64,000 nucleotides of DNA from Plasmodium brasilianum (taxonomy: Eukaryota; Apicomplexa; Aconoidasida; Haemosporida; Plasmodiidae): the NCBI RefSeq assembly GCF_023973825.1, contig NC_090126.1, forward strand, positions 1,225,001 through 1,289,000. The letters run 5' to 3'. The notes beneath the pieces were generated by a model. The model was given only the letters and a program-made list of their open reading frames with translations, made no database searches and was not told the origin of the DNA. The stretch's first letter is position 1. Every line of letters starts with the position of its first letter. This document shows positions 36,762 through 47,749 of the stretch, piece after piece. Both the position numbers and the translations under genes were made by a program.

Positions 36762-38753
36762 TCAATTCTTTGAACAAAATTTAACGTCGGAGTCGTATCG
36801 TTGCGCTATTCCGTCGAGTCCCTGAACGAGGGTAGGAATAGTATCGATGTTGTAATTCATATCAACCCCTTTGTATTCTCTTTTTTCGTTTTCTTTTAAC
36901 GACTCCATAAAATATTTACACATGGAAGAATTTTCATTAAATGTTGTTATAAATTTCATTTGGTCTTCAATTGTAATGGGTAAGGAGTAATCAATTAAAT
37001 GATCATATTTTTCCAAAGCGAAATTCCCTTCTTTCATTCTATTGTCTTCATTCATGCTGTTTTGTATACTCATTGATGTATCATCCTCACCGAAATTCCA
37101 CAGATAATATTTATTCTTGTGTATGTTTTGAAATTCTTTTTTTATGGATGATATATTTAGTAATTCATGGAAATCAAAGACATATTTACATTGCCATTGG
37201 ATATACTCATATGCAATAAAAAATTCATAAGGATTTATAATTTTTTTTGAAAAATTTTTTAGCTCTAAAAAATTATGATCAGGACAGGTTAATAATATAT
37301 ACATTTGTATATCAGAAAAATTTTCTAATTTTGCACTATTTAATTTATTAGTAACAATAGTGAAGCACTTTTTTCCATTTTTTCTTAATATATAATTAAT
37401 TATTTGTTTTAACTCTTTGATATAATTTAAATTTACATTCCCTATTATAATTCCAAATACATTTATCTGTTTACTCTGTTCTATTAAATTATATCTCCTT
37501 AGCAGTATTTTGTTTATGTAATTATTTTCTTTTTTAAATGTATCTTCTACACTGTACATATATATGTCCATATTGTAACTACATTCTGCTGTTGCTCTAT
37601 TTATAAAATTTAAATTTTCTGATGAAAAAAGAAAAAGGTTTGTATTTTCATTGTAGTATCCCTCTTCAACATGTGGCGTTATATCACTACTATGCACTAT
37701 TTTATAAACAAACCATTTCCTCTTTACATGATAAAAAACTTTAAATAATAATCGTCCACAGAGAAATGCATATTTATCAGTGATCTTCTCATCCATATCA
37801 AACGCTACATAATTATTGAACAAACCGTAATACACTTTTCCATTTATATTGTTTGCAATTCTGTGCATGCATATTATAACATTGCAGAATAGTAGATCAT
37901 CGTCTGTTTTATCTTTATCTTGTCCTGCTACGTTAACAATCAATCTGTCATCATTCGTCGCGTTACCATTTCCCATTTTATACTTACTTCTCCCTTGGTG
38001 CATGCTCTTTTTATAAAAACTATTATTGGCAAAGAAAAATGTGCCTTCCACATCAAATACTACTTTGCTATTATTCAACTCGAACGAACTGGAAAATATT
38101 GAGTCATCAAATTTACTCTTGTCAATAAAACATATGACCAGTTCATGCATATAATTTATATAAGATACATCACATAAGATAATGGAAATTTTATTTTCAT
38201 CAAATATTTTGTTCCTCATTAAATAATTATTAATGTTTTCAAAAAATGTGTCCTCTATATTTTTTTTATTAAATATATATACTGATGGAGTATAAGGTGT
38301 AATGAACGATTGACATGAAATTCCGTAGTGAACCAAAAAATCTGCATGAACATGGTCAGCACTTACATAGTCCTCACAGCATTCATTTAATGTAGTATCA
38401 CCCAAAATGTACAGGTTTATTGGGTCTCCGCTCGGCGGGTTTGCCTCTCCCGTGCCGCTTATTCCCCCTTGACTGACACCATTTTCACCTATTCCATTGC
38501 TGTTAATGGAGCCCCCATCATTTTCCATTTGCCGCGTTTCCCCATTACCGTTCATGCTAACTAACTCACGTCTTTCATCCTCATTATATTTCTCATGCTT
38601 CCTGCGGATGGACCTCGAAATGAAAAGAGCATCATTTAACATACAGTCAGGAAGCTGAATAGCTATATTTTTAAAATTATATTTCACAATAATAGTAGTC
38701 ACTAATTCGATTTCATATTTTTCATAAATATCATTGCCGTTTGTTATTTTCAT
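36762..38753 (-). CDS. DPH2: 2-(3-amino-3-carboxypropyl)histidine synthase subunit 2 (DPH2)
   Basis: A single exon of 663 residues. I choose the ATG at 38753 (MKITNGNDIYEKYEI); the longer reading starts at a TTG. Diagnostic features are KNIAIQLPDCMLNDA, LYILGDTTLNECCEDYVSAD followed by HADFLVHYGISCQS, and the late NVFGIIIGNVNLNYIKEL ... MYILLTCPDHNFLELKNFSK, then INPYEFFIAYEYIQW. The three Cys positions (ECC, GISC, LTCP) correspond to the radical-SAM-like cluster layout of the DPH1/DPH2 family. Role: with DPH1, transfers the 3-amino-3-carboxypropyl group of SAM to His of elongation factor 2, the first diphthamide step. DPH2 rather than DPH1 is favoured by the C-terminal PYE region. A Gly/Ser/Asn insertion sits at about residues 85-110. 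Confidence 0.92.
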   Translation of the reverse strand: MKITNGNDIYEKYEIELVTTIIVKYNFKNIAIQLPDCMLNDALFISRSIRRKHEKYNEDERRELVSMNGNGETRQMENDGGSINSNGIGENGVSQGGISGTGEANPPSGDPINLYILGDTTLNECCEDYVSADHVHADFLVHYGISCQSFITPYTPSVYIFNKKNIEDTFFENINNYLMRNKIFDENKISIILCDVSYINYMHELVICFIDKSKFDDSIFSSSFELNNSKVVFDVEGTFFFANNSFYKKSMHQGRSKYKMGNGNATNDDRLIVNVAGQDKDKTDDDLLFCNVIICMHRIANNINGKVYYGLFNNYVAFDMDEKITDKYAFLCGRLLFKVFYHVKRKWFVYKIVHSSDITPHVEEGYYNENTNLFLFSSENLNFINRATAECSYNMDIYMYSVEDTFKKENNYINKILLRRYNLIEQSKQINVFGIIIGNVNLNYIKELKQIINYILRKNGKKCFTIVTNKLNSAKLENFSDIQMYILLTCPDHNFLELKNFSKKIINPYEFFIAYEYIQWQCKYVFDFHELLNISSIKKEFQNIHKNKYYLWNFGEDDTSMSIQNSMNEDNRMKEGNFALEKYDHLIDYSLPITIEDQMKFITTFNENSSMCKYFMESLKENEKREYKGVDMNYNIDTIPTLVQGLDGIAQRYDSDVKFCSKN

Positions 38754-38806
38754 CCTTAAAAATTTTTTATTGAAGTAAAATTCAAGGCTATGTAAAACTG
38801 CCAATT

Positions 38807-38840
<34 letters not shown>

Positions 38841-39677
38841 CGTTCGAGTTTCTTCTATTTTTTTTTCCCCTAAATTATGAGCATTTAGTATCGTAATAAC
38901 AGCATTCTGCTATGTCACTTCTCCCAAATGGATAATATCACAAAAGGCCTAGTAACTACTAGTCATTATTTAATTTTTCAAAAAAGAAAGCACAAGCAAA
39001 CTTTAATTAAATCTTAATCAAAACTATATGCAAATATTAAGCAACCCTTACATATGTATAGGTCATCCTTACCTGGGGGTTCAGGATACTCTGCATGTTC
39101 AAATGGGAAACAAAAAATTAAGGTGCCTCTAGGACAGCAGTTAAATAAAAAAAAAAATATAATAATAAATGCGCAATGAGCTGTTTAAAAATAAAAAAAT
39201 ATAATACCATAATAACGCAGTGCTATAATAACGCAATCATGTAATACAGGAAAACAAAATAAATGCGCAAGGAACACTATTCAAATGGAAAACTAAAAAG
39301 GCCATTTCGTTAAAAAAAAAAAATATATATTTATACATATATATATATATATTTATACATATATATATATATCTATACATATATATATATATATATATAT
39401 ACATACATATATATAAACACGTAGCGCGCACAAAAAGGGAATTGCCGGAACAGATAAAATCGACCGACAGACCAGCTAATTAACTAACTGAAATACGTAG
39501 TAATTAAGGGGACGTCAAGTTTTTATCAAATTGTCGAGCAGAAGTCTACATGTATACAAATGCATATATTTACGCGTACCCCTGGCTGAGAATATTTCAG
39601 CTAATTTTGCCCCTTTTTCCCCAACAAAAAAGATTGCCCAGTAATACGGATAACATAAGCATACAAAGACCACTCGC
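38754..39677. other. intergenic, 5' of DPH2 and 3' of the SpoU methyltransferase
   Basis: A 0.9-kb spacer containing an A27-class run (38811-38837) immediately upstream of DPH2 and a TA/CATA-rich stretch (39322-39415). No coding signal. Confidence 0.7.
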
Positions 39678-42600
39678 TCAAAGATGCTGTTTGAAATACT
39701 CATAAATAGTTATTGCCGCAGAGACATGCACATTGAGTGAGCGAATAATTCCCTGACTTGGTATTTCTATACAGTGATGAAGAAGCAAAAGAATAGAAGA
39801 AGGTATGCCCTCCTTTTCATCCCCTAAAATTAAAATAGATTTTTGAGGAAAAATAAAATCTTGTAAATTTTGACTACAGTGTGTTTGTTCTAAACCTATA
39901 ACAGAATATTTTTTTTTTTTTTTTAATATATAATTTATAATATCCTTTTTTTTTAATTCTTTTATATTTACCCATTTGTTAGCAGTGGATGAAATTTTCT
40001 GAAATTCAAAATTCCTTACAATGTTAATATTATTAAAAAATAATTTTTTAACATTAAATATTTCACATGACCTACACAGGCCAGCTAAATTTGGTATTTT
40101 ATCAATTAAAGATGCTATAACTATTAAACTATTCTTTTTTCTTTTGGAATAATTTTTTCGAAATTCGTTATTAACTTCGATGATGTTTGTAAGCGGATCA
40201 AATTTTTTTTGGTAATTCTTTTTATTTTTTTCAAACGCACGTTCAATATTATTTGGATTGCTATTGTTGCTGCTTTTTGTGTTCTGCTGCTCTTCCATCT
40301 CATCCGTATTGTACTGCTCTTTCACCACCTCCATGCTGCTCTTTTTCATGACTTCCCCTATTATTATTTCCCGTTCTTTCTCTCTTGATCTTATCCTTCT
40401 CTCACAAGCCAAATAATTTCTTTGATGCCCTTCCTGCACACCTCCGTTCATTACAACAAGCCGTGCATTCTTTTCATATACCTCGTTAAGAATGATTAAA
40501 GGTAAATAATAACTGAGACGATTATCGTATTTTGAAATATTTTCCTCATTTTTCTCCTGCTTGTGCTTTTCCTCCTTCTTTTCTTTCTCTTTTTCTAAAT
40601 CTATGTTGTATATGATGGAGGTCATTTCCTGCTGCACCATTTTTTTCAGCGTTTCAATAAAAGTAAAGGACGGTACTAATTCGTTATTAAACAGGATATG
40701 CGCAAAGGAATTTTTATTCTCATGATTCATATCTTCGTCGAAATAGCTATATGAGTAATTATATGCTGGTAATAATATATGAATATCTTCAAAAAGAAAA
40801 CTATTCCATTTGTTAAATTGAGTTTTAATTTTCTCTCTTACCCTTTTGCAGTCTTTATTATATTTAATATATTTATATGTACATAAAAAAAAAGAATTTA
40901 ATGAAATTTCTCCGATTTTATTTTTTAAAAATTTGTATAATATTAATTGAGCTATACTTCTTATTAGTGCTGTGTGAGAACAACAAAGACAAACTATTTC
41001 ATGAAATAAATTCTTTAAACATATGCATATGTATTTAGAGTAAAAATAATTTATTTGTGCTTGTGATTTACTCTGTACTCTTTCTTCTTTCTGATTGATA
41101 AAGTATTCCTCCCCTTTGTCATATTTTCGAAGTATATCTTTACCCTTTCCATTTTTTTGGCCAATTTTAAGGAAATTTTTGCTTCTCCTCCTGGTACCCC
41201 CTGAGCTGTTCATATCTTCTCCTCTCTGCTTTATCTGTGCGCATCTTTCCATAATGGCATCCTTATCATTTTTGCTTTTCTTAACAATTTCACTGATAAT
41301 GTGTTTGATTTGCTTGTTGTTCTTTTCTAAACCTTTTCCTTTCCCTTTTTCTTTCCATTTGTATTTCCATTTTCCTTTCCTTCTTATAGCAAGCAAGTTA
41401 CTTTTACCATTACTACCACTACTACTAATATTTCCTTTCTTTTTTCTAAGCAGACATACGCTTGCAAAGGAGTTATAATGTAACTGTCTGAACGAGTAAT
41501 GCGAAAATTTCGTTTTCAGAAAAATATATGAACAGGTCATCAAGGAGCTTACAATTAATTGCATACTCGAATCTTTGTCTTTTAAATTTTTTATTAAATG
41601 AGGGTACAATAAGACAAAAGAAGAATTACATATAGAATAGCAAAACAGTTCTAAGTACTGACGAGTATTATTCAAATTATCATAATGTAAAAGTTCGTTC
41701 ACATATTTAATTATTTTTTTTCTTTTACATTTTTTTAGATATTTAAAATATTTCGATAAACAACATAACGCCTGTAGTCCCCTCATCTGAATGTTGTGTC
41801 CGTTGGAAGACGGTAACGGTGTGAGATTGTTGGCTTTACCACTCGCACTGCCCACTGCACGACCCTCTTGGTTGTTTCTTTTCTCATCACTGCAGCTGCT
41901 TCTGTCATTTCCTCTTTTTTCAGTTACATTTCTAATATTTCCCCTTCTGTCTTTTCCTCTTCTGCCATTAGCGACCACCCCGCACACATGTACGTTGTCC
42001 ACTCTTTTCAAGATACACTCAAGTATCCCCTCGTACATGCACATAACTACGTTTCTTTTCCTGTGAAAACTAATCTTATCTTCCTTGGAAAACACAGAAA
42101 GATGTAATTTATTATAACATAAGTATTTCTGTTCGAGCATGCGAAAAAGATTAATCAAAAACATTAATGCCAGTATCCTTAAAAAGACAGAAGTATGGTG
42201 TATTTCATAAAGTGATAAGGGGAAAATTATTTCTTCGTTCCTTTGTATTTTACTTAATAGATATGAACATATTTTTTCATTAAGGAATGTATTCAAATGA
42301 ATATGTCCTTTTTTTATTTTAAATGAATCATTAGTAAAGCTTCTTTTGCAATCGGTTAGTACATACTCCTTATACATTAGTATATCAACAATCAGTGAAA
42401 TGAATTTGTATATATATTCTTTCTTAACATATATTATATCGTCATATTCTATTATGATATAGAAAAAGGATGTAAGAAAAGGAATTAAAATGCTTCTACT
42501 TACTGATAACTTACTTTTGCTGTCATCTAAAATTTTCTCTACTTGGTTGAGTAGCAAAGAAGGGGTGGACTCTTCCTCAGGTTCGTTTTTAACTCTTTTC

Positions 42601-45600
42601 GAATTTGAAGGAGTAGTGCACTTCTTATCTTTGCATTTGTTACCATCTGCATCTAGCTGTTTCTCTTTACTTTTTTTATTTTCCATTTTTTCCATTTTTT
42701 CCTTTTTTTCCATTTTTTCCTTTTTTGCCTTCTCAGTTATGTACTCACTCGAATTTGCGAACAAACTCATTTCAAATTTAACAAGTAAAGGATGGAAGAG
42801 AGTAATAAAAATTAACTCCAACAAATGCGTGGGGTACTTGCATACACAGCATCGATCAATTAGTATATTACTTTGCTTTAACAAGAGCTCTAATAAAAGT
42901 TTCTTTTTATTTTGTACATCCTTTTGGAAGGGATTTCTATGTACATGTTCACCAAAAATGGAGGGGATAACATGAATTCTGATAATTGAATAAACGTACA
43001 CCAGTTCCTCTTTACACAATTCTATATCGCTAATAATTTTTTCCGCAAATATAAATATTTCATCATCATTATCTTTGTTGTCGTCCACCGTGGGGGGTAA
43101 CGAGGAACAACCACTACATGGCCAAAAGCTGTTATGAATAAATTTATATTTATAAAAATTGAACTTGTCACAATAGTACTTAACATACATGTTGTCATTC
43201 TCGCATTTTGCAGTTACACTGTTACGGTGCACATCGCTACTATGGACCCTATCGTTGTGTGCATTAGTAATCACCTTTTTTATTTCCAAATTCATTATTT
43301 TTCTGCTCAACACTTCATCATATTTCACATTGAAAAGAGTACAGGTAGTTCCCATAAAAGAGAGCATTAATATTATTTTTAATTTATCTTCTTTCTCTTC
43401 TTCCCTGTTCATATGTGCTATATATATAAGGCACTCATCATAGAGTAACTTCATCTCTTCATAAAAAAAAGAGAAATAATCATTACCATCATAATATTTC
43501 ATTGTGTGCAGCTCATTCTTCTTTACATAACTGTAATCACTGTTATAATAGTTAAACAGATTCTTTGAATGGTTTTCCTTATTTGGATATATATATTCCA
43601 ACGTATCGACAAATAGTAGAAGCCTGTTAAATACATTGATATGAGAGCAACTGTGATTGTTTGGATCTGTACCTCTGTTATCAGAGCTGCATGGTTTATT
43701 GCCTTCATTTCGATCTTCATGCTTAGGCTCTAGCGCTTGCTCATCCACATTATCTCTTCCATTAACACTACCATTTGTGCTAGTACTTGACATATCTACA
43801 CTGTCCTCGACAGGGAACAAAAAAGTCCTTAACCTGTTCATATATTTTGCTATTACTTTCTTCATGCTTCTATGATCAAATAAGTCTACTAATCTATTTT
43901 TAAAAATGTAAGAAAGAAGAAGGGAGAATAGTTCATTCGAATTATTTTCTTTTATAGATAAAACAAATTTGTCAGACTGTACCTCTTTCTGCTTTGCTAT
44001 CATCAAGTGGAATAACCGCAAGTATCCATAAAAATGCAAGTGCTTATTAAAAGATAGGACTTCATTTAATCTTTCTAAAAACCTGTTCATCAAGCAGTTA
44101 TTCTTATTATTATTATTATTATTATTATGCAACGAAATGAAAGTCCTCGTCTGATGACAACTTCGTTCACTCCTTTTTTTTACAGATAAACCACTTCTCA
44201 CGTTTAAATCTCTACTTATGCTTAATATATTCTCAAAAAGGGTAAAATTTTCTAAAAAAAAATTGTCCTCAAATAAATCTAAAAATATGCAATAGGCCCT
44301 CATATCACCGAATAAATTTAAGTACGTGTTAAGTTTTATAATTATTTGTAACAGTAAAACTAAGTTTCCCCTTCTTCTGCTAATGGAAATGCTTTTTACC
44401 TTTTTTATTATGTTTACAAGAACTCTGTGCATGTATGCGTTTGTTTTGTCACTAGCCCACTCGCCCCCATTTTTGGCGGACTCCACAGGGTGATATCTCT
44501 GTGTGTGGCTACTGGCTCTTTGTTTGCTACTGATGACTGTTTGTATGCTACCACTGGCCCGTTGTATGCTACCGCTGGCCCGTTGTATGCTACCGCTGGC
44601 CCGTTGTATGCTATCGCTGGCCCGTTGTATGCTACCTCTGATCCTGCCCGTTAAGCCACCTTTCCCATCCAGTAGATGCATTGCCTCAAGAACACTCTCA
44701 AAAATTATCCTTACATTAACGTGAAAAAGAGTTATTCGATCCAGGCAAATCATAAACTTCTTCACATAATAGATAGAGTCCTTTTTTAAAATTTTCGAAA
44801 TGATGAAATTCCTTACTCGAAGTTCATAAAAGGGTAAATCTCCTTTAACAAATAAAGTCGGTTTCACTATTTCTACAAAAAAAATATGAAATAAAAAACT
44901 ATCACTCATACTATTTAGAAGAACATGAATAAGAATTTGTTCCTTCTTTATTTCCATTATGTCTACTCTTTGAACATCTTTACGTATTTCTATTTGGCTG
45001 TTTTCATAGCTAATTAAATTAGAAAGAGAAAAACGACTGACCGTATTATTATTATGAATTAATAGTAACCATATAAGGTACTCAACTAATCGAAGTATTA
45101 TATATTCGGAGTAGTAGTAAAAGTTTATTCTTCTCTCTTTTTTATTGCTGCCCATTGTGCAACACTTAAATATGTAATAATCCAATTCATCGAAGAATGG
45201 ATTGTGCTGGGGGTTCGTGTTCCCTTCATCCCCTTTGCACGTCCCATCGTGCACGTCATCACACACATTATCATACTTCTCATCATATTTCTCACCATCG
45301 CCTGCCGCTTCCACGTATCCACAGTACGACCGTTCATACCTTCCCCTTATCGAGTTGACTATCGATAAAATATCAACCATTTTGGACCAATTCATTTTTA
45401 GTAGATGCACAGAAAAATTTTGAATGCATCTTAATATGCACTCATACAAATTCCATAATTCTATAAAAAGACATACATCCTTACTACAATTAATATCTTC
45501 ACAAAGGGTTATAATATGATTAAATATAAAAATTATCTTCTTTAGTGCTCCTTCATTTGTGTAAGATTCATTATATAGTAACAGAAGGTACCTAGTATCA

Positions 45601-47273
45601 TGGATGTAGGCTCTTCTTACAAAATTTTCATTATATATATAGTCTATATATAAAACAAGGAAATTATAAATATCATTTAATAAGTACACATCCGTTTTGT
45701 TATCGTCCATGTGGTACATGCTTGAGAAACATGTCGTATAAACATCGAACACAGGGTCTTTCTTCTTCCCACGGTTCTCCCTCTTCGTTTCGTCGATACT
45801 CTTGCCACTATGCTCTCCGCTAACCTTACCACTATGCTCTCCGCTAACCTTGCCACTATGCTCTCCGCTAACCTTACCACTATGCTCTCCGCTAACTTTG
45901 CCACTATCCTCTCCGCTAACCTTACCACTATCCTCTCCGCTAACCTTACCACTATCCTCTCCGCTAACCTTACCACTATCCTCTCCGCTAACCTTGCCAC
46001 TATCCTCTCCGCTAACCTTACTGCTCGTCTTCTTCTCCCTGACGGTCATTGGACTTTGATTCGTATTTCCCCCATTGCTCTCGTTTCCTTCATGATTCCT
46101 CTTCAAAAAAGCCGAGATGTAATCATATCTTTTATTACTCCCAATGAAAAAGAACATTATCCTGACGACACTAATACAACATTTTTCAAACTCGCTTCTA
46201 GTGAAAACATATTCCTTCACCGCAAAGCAGAAATCTTTGATTAGAATTTTTCTCATTTCTTTATCGTTGATAAAAATGAGTAGGTACATGATTTCATTTA
46301 CTAGCTCTTTTGTGTACATGTTGTATGGGCTACTATTAAGAGAGGGGTCATAGTGATCGCCAAAATAATCATTTACCATCTTTATTCTTACTTCCTTCAT
46401 GTGGATTACTTTTTTTTTTTCTGCTACGAAAATGAATAAACTACAGAGGTGCTTGAAATTTAAATCAGAATTTTTCATAATTTTTTTATATGATGAGGAA
46501 AAGTCATCCTCTATGTTGGCTTCTCCTTCACGCACACTATTTTGCACACTGTGAATGTTATGCTGCCTTGTGAATAAATCAATAACACTACTACTTCTTT
46601 CCTTTTTGTTGTCAATGTATCCTCCTTCGAAAGTAAACAAAGTATCATCATTACATTCCTTTTGATGAGCAAAAATAGTTTTCGCCTTTTTACAACAAAT
46701 GTATTTCTTATTATCCTCCTTTACGTCCTCTTCTACTTTGTCTCTTAAACATTTTAACAAAAAAGTACAAGCACAAAATTGTTTTTCCTTCTCCTTCTGT
46801 TCTTCTTCTATCAGCAGAAGTATATTTCCCATAATGCTCACTAAATTGTCAATCAAAGTTTCATTTACTTTTATTAGTTCGTATAACCATGCAACATCTA
46901 GACTCAGTAAACTTCTACTACGGAATGTGCTGAACAGACTTTCTAAAAACACTATTGGAATTCTTAAGTGTGCATATGGTTGATCCGTTCCTTTTACTGC
47001 TTCCCCGTTTGTTCCCCCTTTTGCTGCTTCCCCGTTTGTTCCCCCTTTTGCTACTCCCCCTTTTGCTGCACCAGCTGTTACTTCATTGGTAATGTAATAA
47101 TTTATCCGTACGGCTAGCTTATATTTATCCACACTGTTCATCAGTAACAGTGTAAAATCAGAAAACAAATGCTTCAGTATGTCCTCCTGACCCTCTCCTT
47201 GTTTTACACTACTATGCGCGAAGTTCAGTAGTATGTGAAAAGCTTGTTCCTCTTCTTCCTTCTCTTGAGCCAT
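39678..47273 (-). CDS. giant tRNA 2'-O-ribose methyltransferase, TRM3/TARBP1-type (SpoU/TrmH fold)
   Basis: A single 2,531-residue exon starting MAQEKEEEEQAFHILLNF. The last 150 residues are a SpoU domain: SLIVIASLIDKIPNLAGLCR-SCEIFNVKKLFF, KWVNIKELKKKDIINYIL, SVIGLEQTHCSQNLQDF, SILILGDEKEGIPSSI and CIEIPSQGIIRSLNVHVSAA, ending in IYEYFKQHL. This aligns closely with TARBP1/Trm3, which make Gm18 in tRNAs. The preceding about 2,300 residues are presumably alpha-solenoid as in Trm3/TARBP1, with many Plasmodium insertions: an SGEDSGKV octapeptide array (45798-46040), a SIQRASG heptapeptide array (44535-44665) and a GGTNGEAAK repeat near 46990-47060. Motif 2 reads LGDEKEGIP where TARBP1 has LGNEREGIP. 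Role in tRNA is inferred from the domain. Confidence 0.92.
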   Translation of the reverse strand: MAQEKEEEEQAFHILLNFAHSSVKQGEGQEDILKHLFSDFTLLLMNSVDKYKLAVRINYYITNEVTAGAAKGGVAKGGTNGEAAKGGTNGEAVKGTDQPYAHLRIPIVFLESLFSTFRSRSLLSLDVAWLYELIKVNETLIDNLVSIMGNILLLIEEEQKEKEKQFCACTFLLKCLRDKVEEDVKEDNKKYICCKKAKTIFAHQKECNDDTLFTFEGGYIDNKKERSSSVIDLFTRQHNIHSVQNSVREGEANIEDDFSSSYKKIMKNSDLNFKHLCSLFIFVAEKKKVIHMKEVRIKMVNDYFGDHYDPSLNSSPYNMYTKELVNEIMYLLIFINDKEMRKILIKDFCFAVKEYVFTRSEFEKCCISVVRIMFFFIGSNKRYDYISAFLKRNHEGNESNGGNTNQSPMTVREKKTSSKVSGEDSGKVSGEDSGKVSGEDSGKVSGEDSGKVSGEDSGKVSGEHSGKVSGEHSGKVSGEHSGKVSGEHSGKSIDETKRENRGKKKDPVFDVYTTCFSSMYHMDDNKTDVYLLNDIYNFLVLYIDYIYNENFVRRAYIHDTRYLLLLYNESYTNEGALKKIIFIFNHIITLCEDINCSKDVCLFIELWNLYECILRCIQNFSVHLLKMNWSKMVDILSIVNSIRGRYERSYCGYVEAAGDGEKYDEKYDNVCDDVHDGTCKGDEGNTNPQHNPFFDELDYYIFKCCTMGSNKKERRINFYYYSEYIILRLVEYLIWLLLIHNNNTVSRFSLSNLISYENSQIEIRKDVQRVDIMEIKKEQILIHVLLNSMSDSFLFHIFFVEIVKPTLFVKGDLPFYELRVRNFIISKILKKDSIYYVKKFMICLDRITLFHVNVRIIFESVLEAMHLLDGKGGLTGRIRGSIQRASDSIQRASGSIQRASGSIQRASGSIQTVISSKQRASSHTQRYHPVESAKNGGEWASDKTNAYMHRVLVNIIKKVKSISISRRRGNLVLLLQIIIKLNTYLNLFGDMRAYCIFLDLFEDNFFLENFTLFENILSISRDLNVRSGLSVKKRSERSCHQTRTFISLHNNNNNNNKNNCLMNRFLERLNEVLSFNKHLHFYGYLRLFHLMIAKQKEVQSDKFVLSIKENNSNELFSLLLSYIFKNRLVDLFDHRSMKKVIAKYMNRLRTFLFPVEDSVDMSSTSTNGSVNGRDNVDEQALEPKHEDRNEGNKPCSSDNRGTDPNNHSCSHINVFNRLLLFVDTLEYIYPNKENHSKNLFNYYNSDYSYVKKNELHTMKYYDGNDYFSFFYEEMKLLYDECLIYIAHMNREEEKEDKLKIILMLSFMGTTCTLFNVKYDEVLSRKIMNLEIKKVITNAHNDRVHSSDVHRNSVTAKCENDNMYVKYYCDKFNFYKYKFIHNSFWPCSGCSSLPPTVDDNKDNDDEIFIFAEKIISDIELCKEELVYVYSIIRIHVIPSIFGEHVHRNPFQKDVQNKKKLLLELLLKQSNILIDRCCVCKYPTHLLELIFITLFHPLLVKFEMSLFANSSEYITEKAKKEKMEKKEKMEKMENKKSKEKQLDADGNKCKDKKCTTPSNSKRVKNEPEEESTPSLLLNQVEKILDDSKSKLSVSRSILIPFLTSFFYIIIEYDDIIYVKKEYIYKFISLIVDILMYKEYVLTDCKRSFTNDSFKIKKGHIHLNTFLNEKICSYLLSKIQRNEEIIFPLSLYEIHHTSVFLRILALMFLINLFRMLEQKYLCYNKLHLSVFSKEDKISFHRKRNVVMCMYEGILECILKRVDNVHVCGVVANGRRGKDRRGNIRNVTEKRGNDRSSCSDEKRNNQEGRAVGSASGKANNLTPLPSSNGHNIQMRGLQALCCLSKYFKYLKKCKRKKIIKYVNELLHYDNLNNTRQYLELFCYSICNSSFVLLYPHLIKNLKDKDSSMQLIVSSLMTCSYIFLKTKFSHYSFRQLHYNSFASVCLLRKKKGNISSSGSNGKSNLLAIRRKGKWKYKWKEKGKGKGLEKNNKQIKHIISEIVKKSKNDKDAIMERCAQIKQRGEDMNSSGGTRRRSKNFLKIGQKNGKGKDILRKYDKGEEYFINQKEERVQSKSQAQINYFYSKYICICLKNLFHEIVCLCCSHTALIRSIAQLILYKFLKNKIGEISLNSFFLCTYKYIKYNKDCKRVREKIKTQFNKWNSFLFEDIHILLPAYNYSYSYFDEDMNHENKNSFAHILFNNELVPSFTFIETLKKMVQQEMTSIIYNIDLEKEKEKKEEKHKQEKNEENISKYDNRLSYYLPLIILNEVYEKNARLVVMNGGVQEGHQRNYLACERRIRSREKEREIIIGEVMKKSSMEVVKEQYNTDEMEEQQNTKSSNNSNPNNIERAFEKNKKNYQKKFDPLTNIIEVNNEFRKNYSKRKKNSLIVIASLIDKIPNLAGLCRSCEIFNVKKLFFNNINIVRNFEFQKISSTANKWVNIKELKKKDIINYILKKKKKYSVIGLEQTHCSQNLQDFIFPQKSILILGDEKEGIPSSILLLLHHCIEIPSQGIIRSLNVHVSAAITIYEYFKQHL
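44535..44665. repeat. 21-bp in-frame SIQRASG repeat
   Basis: Five 21-bp units encode SIQRAS(G/D) on the minus strand in the solenoid part of the TRM3-type gene. Confidence 0.88.
45798..46040. repeat. 24-bp in-frame SGEDSGKV repeat
   Basis: About ten 24-bp units encode SGEDSGKV (six) then SGEHSGKV (four) on the minus strand. The D-to-H change is block-wise, suggesting expansion of a single variant. Confidence 0.92.
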
Positions 47274-47411
47274 GGTGCCATAAAAAAATGGGAAAAATGG
47301 GATTACGCTTTCTGGAAGCTACATAGGTTACAAATTAAAACAAACAGAATTAAATTTGAATTAAAACAAATTAGGTTAAACGAATTAAGTTAAAAACAAA
47401 ATAAATTAAAA

Positions 47412-47669
47412 TTAAAGAATATTCAATTTTTTCTCTTTGTTCTTCCTGTTCTTTAGGTTATTTGTTTTTCTTTCTCCCACTGTACATAACTGTTCAGAAT
47501 TCTTTGCAAGAAATTTTAGAACATGCAAAAATTGGCTAGTTACGTTACAAAGCAAACAAAAAACTATAAGATAAAAAATAATAATATATGTCAGTTCATC
47601 CAATCCATGAGCACATTTAACTTGTATCATGAAAATTATTTTAACTTTTGAGTTATTCCATGTGGGCAT
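47412..47669 (-). CDS. candidate small single-pass membrane protein (85 residues)
   Basis: An intact ATG-to-stop frame of 85 codons. It has a Cys-containing N-terminal part (KVKIIFMIQVKCAHGLDEL), one strong hydrophobic segment (YIIIFYLIVFCLLCNV) and a basic Lys/Asn-rich tail. Composition is less repetitive than the chance ORFs of this window. It lies 139 bp upstream of, and on the same strand as, the SpoU methyltransferase, so it could also be a 5' UTR ORF of that gene. I do not recognise a family. Confidence that it is a gene is modest. Confidence 0.35.
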   Translation of the reverse strand: MPTWNNSKVKIIFMIQVKCAHGLDELTYIIIFYLIVFCLLCNVTSQFLHVLKFLAKNSEQLCTVGERKTNNLKNRKNKEKKLNIL

Positions 47670-47709
47670 CGTTTAAATATATAGATGAATGAATTTTCTA
47701 CATTTTCTA

Positions 47710-47749
<40 letters not shown>

